This document shows positions 31,249 through 35,964 of a stretch of 35,964 nt of DNA, piece after piece (within the stretch, counting starts at the first letter, position 1; the number at the start of each line of letters is the position of its first letter). The position numbers were made by a program, and so were the translations under genes. Under the pieces are notes generated by a model. The model was given only the letters and a program-made list of their open reading frames with translations. It made no database searches and was not told where the DNA came from. The stretch covers positions 1 to 35,964 of the forward strand of contig JACQYF010000203.1 in assembly GCA_016208315.1 (NCBI GenBank). Direction: 5' to 3'. The DNA is from Chloroflexota bacterium (GTDB taxonomy: Bacteria > Chloroflexota > Anaerolineae > UBA4142).

Positions 31249-31748
31249 TAGAGCGCTCCTTCCATTTTGAGGAGCGCGCGCTTCATCGGCAACCCGCCGC
31301 CAAAACCGCGCAGATCGCCCGCGCTGCCGACTACGCGGTGACACGGAATAATGATCGGCAAGGGGTTCTTCGCCATGCATTGCCCGATGGCGCGTGCCGC
31401 GTTCGGTCGGCCTGCGGCACGGGCAATGTCTTGATAGGTACGCGTCGCACCGTAAGGAATTGCGCGCGTAAGTTGCCAGACGCGGCGTTGAAAATCGGTA
31501 GCGCGGGAATCGTCGCAAGTGAGGTCGTCGAAACGAGTTGGCTGGCCGTCAAAGTAGCGATCGAGTTTTTGGCGCGTTCGTCGCGTGATCGCGTTTTCGT
31601 CCAGCGGGGGATCGCAGTGGAATTCAGCTCGCAATTCGTCGAGCGCCGCGCGGCGGGAGGCGCGCGGTAGAGTCATCCCGATCAAGGCATGAGTGTTAGC
31701 CAGGATGGCAATCCAGCCCATCCGGGTGCGGAAGGATGTCAGGACCAT
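31248..31748 (-). CDS. ogt: Methylated-DNA-protein-cysteine methyltransferase
   Basis: This 166-aa Ogt/MGMT has an N-terminal domain and a C-terminal DNA-binding domain with YGATRTYQDIARAAG, RAIGQCMAKNPLPI and the active site IPCHRVV (acceptor Cys at about 136). It repairs O6-methylguanine by accepting the alkyl group irreversibly. ATG 31748 lies 7 nt after a strong -10 box, so the message is probably leaderless. It is the first gene of the polysaccharide transcript, an odd pairing. Confidence 0.93.
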   Translation of the reverse strand: MVLTSFRTRMGWIAILANTHALIGMTLPRASRRAALDELRAEFHCDPPLDENAITRRTRQKLDRYFDGQPTRFDDLTCDDSRATDFQRRVWQLTRAIPYGATRTYQDIARAAGRPNAARAIGQCMAKNPLPIIIPCHRVVGSAGDLRGFGGGLPMKRALLKMEGAL

Positions 31749-31755
31749 TGGCCGG

Positions 31756-31784
31756 ATTATAAGCGCAGTTGGAGAAAGCGTCAA
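31756..31784 (-). promoter_or_regulatory. Sigma70-like promoter of ogt and the glycosyltransferase train
   Basis: TTGACG (31784-31779), a 17-nt spacer and TATAAT (31761-31756). The predicted start is within about 1 nt of ATG 31748. Confidence 0.7.
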
Positions 31785-31787
31785 GTA

Positions 31788-31849
31788 AAAAAGTTGGAAG
31801 TTGGAAATTAAAAGTTGGAAGTTGAAGCGCCTTGCGTTGGAAGTTGAGT
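31788..31849. repeat. Direct heptanucleotide array (AGTTGGA)
   Basis: Units of AGTTGGA and variants (AAATTAA, AGTTGAA, GTTGGAA) lie between the two divergent -35 boxes of ogt and the M28 peptidase and overlap the latter promoter. They could affect promoter spacing or strength. Confidence 0.7.
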
Positions 31850-31860
31850 GGTGATATAGT
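31832..31860 (+). promoter_or_regulatory. Sigma70-like promoter of the M28 peptidase
   Basis: TTGCGT (31832-31837), a 17-nt spacer and TATAGT (31855-31860). The predicted start is near 31867, with a leader of about 70 nt. Confidence 0.55.
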
Positions 31861-31938
31861 CTTGCGCGGCGCGGCTTTCGCGTAGGCAACACGATATAGC
31901 CAGCCAGATCCCCAAGTTTTGGGAAAAGGAAAAACGCT

Positions 31939-32883
31939 ATGCGAACTTGCATCGTGGCAGTGATTTTTTCATCCTTCCTTTTGCTTTCCGCGTGCGGTTC
32001 GGAACCGGCGCCGGATTTTTCCAGGGCAGTTGCTAGTCCGACTCCGGCATCGCAAGTTTTCGACGGCGCACGCGCGTTCACGTACTTGACAGCGCAGATG
32101 GATTTTGGCGCGCGCCCATCGGGCAGCAAGGAACTGCGCGCGACGGGCGATTATATTCTCGCGCAGTTGAAAGAATCGAAATGGGCCACGGTTACACAAG
32201 AGTTTGTTTACCGCAACGTGCCGATTCGAAACATCATCGCCAAAGCCGCAGAGGGCAGAGGGCCGGTCATCATCCTCGGCGCGCACTATGATACGCGCGT
32301 GCGCGCCGACCAGGACAAGCAGCGGCCCGACCAACCGGTCCCGGGCGCGAATGACGCGGCGAGCGGCGTGGCCGTGCTGCTCGAACTCGCGCGGACGCTC
32401 GACGTTTCGAAACTGCGTAACGAAGTGTGGCTGGCGTTTTTCGATGCGGAGGATAACGGCGAACTGCCCGGCTGCATCGTCTGGCCGAATCCATGCGATA
32501 ACAACAAGGCCTGGCCGTGGTCGGTGGGGGCAACCTATGTGGCAGAGCATCTGACTATCAAGCCGGACGCGGTCATCATTGTAGACATGATCGGCGATGC
32601 GGACCAGAATATCTATTACGAGCAGAACTCGGACAAGCAGTTGCAGGAGCAGATTTGGGGCATTGCCGCGCGGCTGGGATACTCCAAACAGTTCATCGCC
32701 GAATACAAATGGTCCATGGACGACGACCACACGCCGTTTCTAAAAAAGGGCATCCGCGCGGTGGACATCATTGACTTTGATTACCCGTACTGGCACACCA
32801 TCGAAGACACGACCGATAAGAACTCCCCGGCAAGTTTGGAACGGGTGGGGAGGACGCTGGAGGTGTGGTTGGAGGGACGGTGA
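31939..32883 (+). CDS. M28-family zinc peptidase lipoprotein (glutaminyl cyclase-like)
   Basis: This 314-aa protein has a lipoprotein signal with lipobox LLSAC (Cys 19), so it is membrane-anchored outside the cytoplasm. M28 zinc ligands are seen in order: GAHYDT (His), GANDAASG (Asp), FDAEDNGE (Glu pair), VDMIGD (Asp) and YPYWHTIEDT (His). The DDDHTPF and YPYWHT spacing resembles glutaminyl-peptide cyclotransferases as much as aminopeptidases, so the reaction is open. AAGGA lies about 9 nt before ATG 31939. The stop runs directly into a G-rich array. Confidence 0.9.
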   Translation: MRTCIVAVIFSSFLLLSACGSEPAPDFSRAVASPTPASQVFDGARAFTYLTAQMDFGARPSGSKELRATGDYILAQLKESKWATVTQEFVYRNVPIRNIIAKAAEGRGPVIILGAHYDTRVRADQDKQRPDQPVPGANDAASGVAVLLELARTLDVSKLRNEVWLAFFDAEDNGELPGCIVWPNPCDNNKAWPWSVGATYVAEHLTIKPDAVIIVDMIGDADQNIYYEQNSDKQLQEQIWGIAARLGYSKQFIAEYKWSMDDDHTPFLKKGIRAVDIIDFDYPYWHTIEDTTDKNSPASLERVGRTLEVWLEGR

Positions 32884-32945
32884 GTGTGGGGGGGCAAGAG
32901 TGTGGGGGGGCAAGAGTGTGGGGTTATGGGGGTATGGGAGCTGGG
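32884..32945 (+). repeat. G-rich tandem array (GTGTGGGGGGGCAAGA)
   Basis: Two exact 16-nt units are followed by degenerating G-rich octads, beginning directly after the TGA of the M28 gene. Runs of six or seven G on one strand could form G-quadruplex structures. Confidence 0.7.
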
Positions 32946-32970
32946 TGGCTGGATGGGGGGAAAACTCAGT

Positions 32971-32999
32971 GTGCGTGCGGAGCGAGAGCGTGGTACAAT
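32971..32999 (+). promoter_or_regulatory. Probable promoter of hflX
   Basis: GTGCGT (32971-32976, one base from the TTGCGT used elsewhere here), a 17-nt spacer and TACAAT (32994-32999). The predicted start is near 33006. This makes the in-frame GTG at 32971 an unlikely translation start. Confidence 0.5.
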
Positions 33000-33007
33000 A
33001 TGCGCGT

Positions 33008-33055
33008 ATGGAGAGATTACAACGGACAAGAGCGAAGTCGAAACCAAGGAGCTAA
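33008..33055 (+). CDS. Possible 15-codon leader peptide before hflX
   Basis: ATG 33008 opens a frame MERLQRTRAKSKPRS ending at TAA 33053-33055, starting about 2 nt after the predicted transcript start. Its end overlaps the AAGGAG of hflX and stops 2 nt before the proposed ATT start, so ribosomes finishing it could re-initiate. The peptide is basic and has no recognised function; the frame may be chance. Confidence 0.3.
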   Translation: MERLQRTRAKSKPRS

Positions 33056-33057
33056 CC

Positions 33058-34389
33058 ATTCCCAAAGAAAACACCATCCCCACCAAACCACCCATCGAGC
33101 GCGCGTACCTCGTCGGCGTCGAGATGAAGCGCAAGCAGGACGGATTCTCGACCTCGGATTCGATGGACGAACTCGCGCAGTTGGCGCGCACGGCTGGCGT
33201 CAGCGTCGTCGGGCAGACGACTCAAAAGATCGAACGGGTCAACCCGGCCACTCTGATCGGCAAGGGCAAGCTGGGGGAGATCGTCGCGCTGCGCGAGGAA
33301 ATCCTATACGACCTCTTGATCTTTGACGAGGAACTGCACCCCAACCAGCAGCGCGAGATCGAAGAGGCGTTTGGCGGCAACGACATCAAAGTCCTCGACC
33401 GCACCGCGCTCATTCTCGACATTTTCGCGCAGCACGCGCGCACTAGAGAAGGCGCGCTCCAAGTCGAACTCGCGCAGTACGAGTATCGCCTGCCGCGGCT
33501 GACGCGCATGTGGACGCACCTCGCACGGCAGGCGGGCGGCGCGGCGGGGCGGGGCGGCACCGGCGGCGTCGGCCTCCGCGGCCCGGGCGAGCGCCAGTTG
33601 GAAATTGACCGCCGCGAGATTCGGACGCACATCGCGCACCTCAAGCGTGAGATCGAAGACGTGCGGACGCACCGGCGCGAGTATCGCCGCAAACGCAGGA
33701 AAGAGGGCATTCCAGTCATCGCGATTGTCGGTTACACCAACGCGGGCAAGTCCACGCTGCTCAACGCGCTCAGCGGCTCGGATGTGCTGGCAGAAGACAA
33801 GCTCTTTGCCACGCTCGATCCGACGACACGGCGGGTCAAGCTGCCCAGCGGCGCAGAAGTGCTGTTCACCGATACCGTCGGCTTTATTCAGAAACTTCCC
33901 ACGGAACTGGTCGCAGCGTTCAGAGCAACCCTCGAGGAGATCGCAGAGGCGGACGTGTTGCTGCACGTGGTTGACGTGACGCATCCGAACGCGCGCGAGC
34001 AGATGACTTCGGTCGAACAGACGCTGCGGGAGATTGGCGCGGGCGACAAGCCCGCGGTGATTGCGCTGAACAAGGTAGACCGGGAGACAGGCAAACAAGC
34101 AAACAGGTGGGTAGTTACCCAAGACAGAGTGGGGGCGGGGCCGAACGCGGCACGTATCTCGGCAATCAACGGCACGGGGTTGCCTGAACTGCTCGAACGC
34201 GTGGAAGAGGTGCTTGGCGAGAATTTGGTCGCGTTGAGGGTGCGAATTCCGTACAACGCCAACGAACTCGTCGCGTTGTTTCACCAGCGCGGGATCGTGG
34301 ACGCCGAAGAGTTCTCGGAGAAAGGAACGTACATCGTCGGCAAAATCGCGGCGCGGCTGGTCGAGCGGTTCGAACCGTATCGCCGCTAG
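33058..34389 (+). CDS. hflX: GTPase HflX
   Basis: This protein of about 443 aa has the HflX N-terminal domain (RAYLVGVEMKR; NPATLIGKGKLGEIV; LDRTALILDIFAQHARTREG), the Gly-rich segment GLRGPGERQLEIDRR and the GTPase domain with GYTNAGKST (G1), DTVGFIQKLP (G3) and NKVD (G4). It is a ribosome-associated GTPase that splits stalled ribosomes. No ATG, GTG or TTG lies in frame between the predicted promoter and the conserved RAYLVGVE. ATT 33058, 6 nt after AAGGAG, is the best-supported start. GTG 32971 would give a 472-aa form whose first 29 residues are not family-like. Confidence 0.9.
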   Translation: MPKENTIPTKPPIERAYLVGVEMKRKQDGFSTSDSMDELAQLARTAGVSVVGQTTQKIERVNPATLIGKGKLGEIVALREEILYDLLIFDEELHPNQQREIEEAFGGNDIKVLDRTALILDIFAQHARTREGALQVELAQYEYRLPRLTRMWTHLARQAGGAAGRGGTGGVGLRGPGERQLEIDRREIRTHIAHLKREIEDVRTHRREYRRKRRKEGIPVIAIVGYTNAGKSTLLNALSGSDVLAEDKLFATLDPTTRRVKLPSGAEVLFTDTVGFIQKLPTELVAAFRATLEEIAEADVLLHVVDVTHPNAREQMTSVEQTLREIGAGDKPAVIALNKVDRETGKQANRWVVTQDRVGAGPNAARISAINGTGLPELLERVEEVLGENLVALRVRIPYNANELVALFHQRGIVDAEEFSEKGTYIVGKIAARLVERFEPYRR

Positions 34390-34390
34390 C

Positions 34391-35110
34391 TCAGCGCGCC
34401 AGGCGTTTTTGCCACCTCGCCACCCACGCGGCATCCATGCGCGCAAGCCGATCCTCTTTCAGATTTTCGCGCATGATCCAGAGCACGTCGGCGTCACGGC
34501 TGGAGAACCATTTCTCCAACCGTCGCTTACCTTCGGCCGGGAGCGCGGCAACGGCGACACTCCAGCAATACCCCAAGCCCTTGCGGAGCGCGATGAACTC
34601 CGGGCTTTTACGATCCTCGACATTTGCGATGGACGCGGTAATGTCGTCGAGTATGGTTACGACGCGTTGGACATGTTGCGGCTCACTCAGCAAGCGCGGC
34701 TCGCACAAAGCCGCCGCGGCAGCGCGTTGTTCAAGCGGGTTGCCCTGGCTCCAGGTTTTCATCTCGCGCAACAGCGAATCCATGTCTTGGTCGCCGACGC
34801 GCTGCAACGCCATCGCCACGCCTTCGCGCACTCGCCAGCGCGAATCGGATGCCAGCGCGCGCAGCGGCCTGAGGTATTTTCGCTGGCCTTCGGCGACGAG
34901 GCGGCCCAACCCGATGGCGCCGCACACGGCCAAGTATTCGTCCGGCGATTTGATGTAGCGCTCGAACAGTTCCGCGGTACCTTCGTCGGCGACGGCCTGG
35001 GCCAGTTCGAGATTGCCGCGCGGGCCGGGAAGGCCCGATTCCTGCGAGAGGAATGTATCCCAATTTTCAAGCGTCTTTAGTTTTGCGCGATACGCGTCCG
35101 TTTTTTTCAT
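34391..35110 (-). CDS. HEAT-repeat-like protein of unknown function
   Basis: This 239-aa protein starts at ATG 35110 (MKKTDAYRAKLKTLENW), with AAGGAG 4 nt upstream. The middle contains two or three helical repeats of HEAT type (YLAVCGAIGLGRLVAEG; LRALASDSRWRVREGVAMAL; RAAAAALCEPRLL), suggesting a protein-binding solenoid, possibly related to DNA alkylation repair-like folds. It has no catalytic motif. The ATG overlaps the stop of the upstream membrane protein (ATGA). It is convergent with hflX with a 1-nt gap. Confidence 0.75.
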   Translation of the reverse strand: MKKTDAYRAKLKTLENWDTFLSQESGLPGPRGNLELAQAVADEGTAELFERYIKSPDEYLAVCGAIGLGRLVAEGQRKYLRPLRALASDSRWRVREGVAMALQRVGDQDMDSLLREMKTWSQGNPLEQRAAAAALCEPRLLSEPQHVQRVVTILDDITASIANVEDRKSPEFIALRKGLGYCWSVAVAALPAEGKRRLEKWFSSRDADVLWIMRENLKEDRLARMDAAWVARWQKRLAR

Positions 35111-35964
35111 CTCGCTCCTTGCCGAAGTGTCAGCCACAAATTGATTGCGAGGCATGCGACCGCGAGCCAAGCGACCACGCCTGAGCTAGCAAGCGCGATT
35201 CTCGCGCCGATCAGCTCGGGCGCGAAACGGGGCGCGACGCGGAAGAGGGCAGCGGTGTTGCCGAGCCAGAACGTGGCGAGCACGAGCCGAGGGCTGGCGA
35301 CGCGCGTCTTGCCGCTGAACCCGGGCAGCATCCGCGCCGCCATTCCGAAGATCAACAGCGCGATAAAACCGGCCGTGATCGCGTGCCGCTCGATATCCGG
35401 GTTGAAGAGGGCAGTGCCGGCAGCCAATTGAAACGCGCCGTTGATCACGGCTGAAAGCGAGGAGCGCGCCGCCTTCAAGGATCGCGCCAAACCCGCCGAG
35501 CCGAAAACCGAACAGTTGTTCTGTCAGTCGCAGGACAAGACCGGCTACATAAGACGCGAGGATCGGTGAAAGCCCACGATTCGGCGGAAAAGCCAGGCGC
35601 ACGAAGAGCGGCAAATTGCGAATGGAAAGCGCGAGCGCGATCGGGATAATGAATCCCATGATCATCAAGTGTGTGAGCGCATCGTTCCAAACGGCAAGGT
35701 AAAGATAGGAGCCGCGCAGCGCGGTATCAATCGCCAGGGCAGCGTTGAGGATCGTCGCCAGTGCAAAGCTGGCGAGCGCCAGCGCAGAACGTCCCAGAAG
35801 GCCCCAGAGCGACTCTACGGCGTTCTGAGCCGCGAGAATCGCCAGGAGCAGTTGTGACAACGCGTGTAGCGTGATGCCGGCGACAAAACACGCGAGCGCC
35901 CAGGGAGCAATCTCCGCTCGCGCGAGAATCGTCCCGCGCAGCCGCGGCAAGAAGAACAGGCCGA
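35107..35964 (-). CDS. NnrS-like multi-pass membrane protein, 5' end outside window, frameshifted
   Basis: A first frame runs from the window edge to about 35470: GLFFLPRLRGTIL, then helices around WALACFVAGITLHALSQLLL, MIMGFIIPIALALSIRNLPL and GGFGAILEGGALLAF. The protein then continues in another frame with NGAFQLAAGTALFNPDIERH, AITAGFIALLIFGMAARMLP and on to the stop at 35107. The RHAITAGF...RMLPGF pattern resembles NnrS, a heme-containing membrane family linked to nitric oxide stress. One surplus base between about 35440 and 35480 would reconcile the frames. It is translationally coupled to the HEAT-like gene. Confidence 0.65.

Noticed and set aside
30139..31518. 459-aa version of the glycosyltransferase
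   Set aside because: The extra residues are an out-of-frame reading of MGMT; GTG 31248 has AAGGAG and a TAGTG overlap.
31248..32129. Longer version of the MGMT reading frame
   Set aside because: The N-terminal extension crosses the promoter and heptad array and the divergent M28 gene; ATG 31748 fits promoter and family.
1..35964. tRNA, rRNA or riboswitch genes
   Set aside because: No cloverleaf, rRNA segment or known riboswitch core was recognised by eye; a covariance-model scan would be needed to be certain.

Overview
The window reads as a chromosomal segment of a GC-rich, free-living bacterium, most likely an uncultured Chloroflexota (Anaerolineae-like) lineage. The assignment rests on gene content and style: two xanthine/CO-dehydrogenase-type molybdenum hydroxylase loci, a TatA with a zinc ribbon, a membrane-attached MutS-like ATPase, an octaheme cytochrome, and heavy seeding with short palindromic and tandem repeats. 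It is an inference, since no rRNA or tRNA gene was recognised. Two genes carry single-base frameshifts, which may be real or may be assembly errors.

Layout. 1-2.7 kb: the 5' part of an M20 metallopeptidase, divergent from a NarL-type two-component pair. 2.7-4.6 kb: an octaheme cytochrome c, divergent from TatA. 4.6-8.7 kb: a MITE-like element, then a minus-strand molybdenum hydroxylase operon (FAD, 2Fe-2S and Mo subunits). 8.8-10.2 kb: a FKBP prolyl isomerase and a zinc alcohol dehydrogenase. 10.35-19.9 kb: a plus-strand locus of purine-catabolism type (cyclase-family hydrolase, NCS2 permease, FAD subunit, MraY-like transferase, 2Fe-2S subunit, Mo subunit, DUF2877/AllH-like protein), interrupted by an inverted, frameshifted DNA methyltransferase. 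19.9-22.4 kb: the MutS-like ATPase, divergent from a secreted cysteine-repeat protein. 22.4-31.7 kb: a long minus-strand gene train: MGMT, four GT4-type glycosyltransferases, a polyprenyl-phosphate sugar transferase, a DUF4062-pyrimidine nucleoside phosphorylase fusion, and a DUF3109 cysteine-rich protein. 31.9-36 kb: an M28 lipoprotein peptidase, HflX, a HEAT-like protein, and a partial NnrS-like membrane protein.

How the genes work together. The 10-20 kb locus looks like uptake of a purine (NCS2), hydroxylation (FAD, 2Fe-2S and Mo subunits) and later steps (cyclase, AllH-like). The 26-31 kb train looks like extracellular polysaccharide synthesis. The fusion protein at 23-25 kb is translationally coupled to that train (TGATG overlap) but has no obvious metabolic tie to it. 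It is the strongest candidate here for something undescribed: a sensor-type DUF4062 domain joined to a complete nucleoside-cleaving enzyme with all recognisable active-site motifs intact.

A second theme is repeat biology. Locus-specific arrays with 7- or 8-nt units, usually arranged as inverted halves, begin at or directly after the stop codons of many genes. Palindromic elements and heptad arrays also sit in frame inside enzyme genes. A third theme is promoters of the form TTGNNN-16/17-TATAAT placed so close to start codons that several genes should give leaderless mRNAs.
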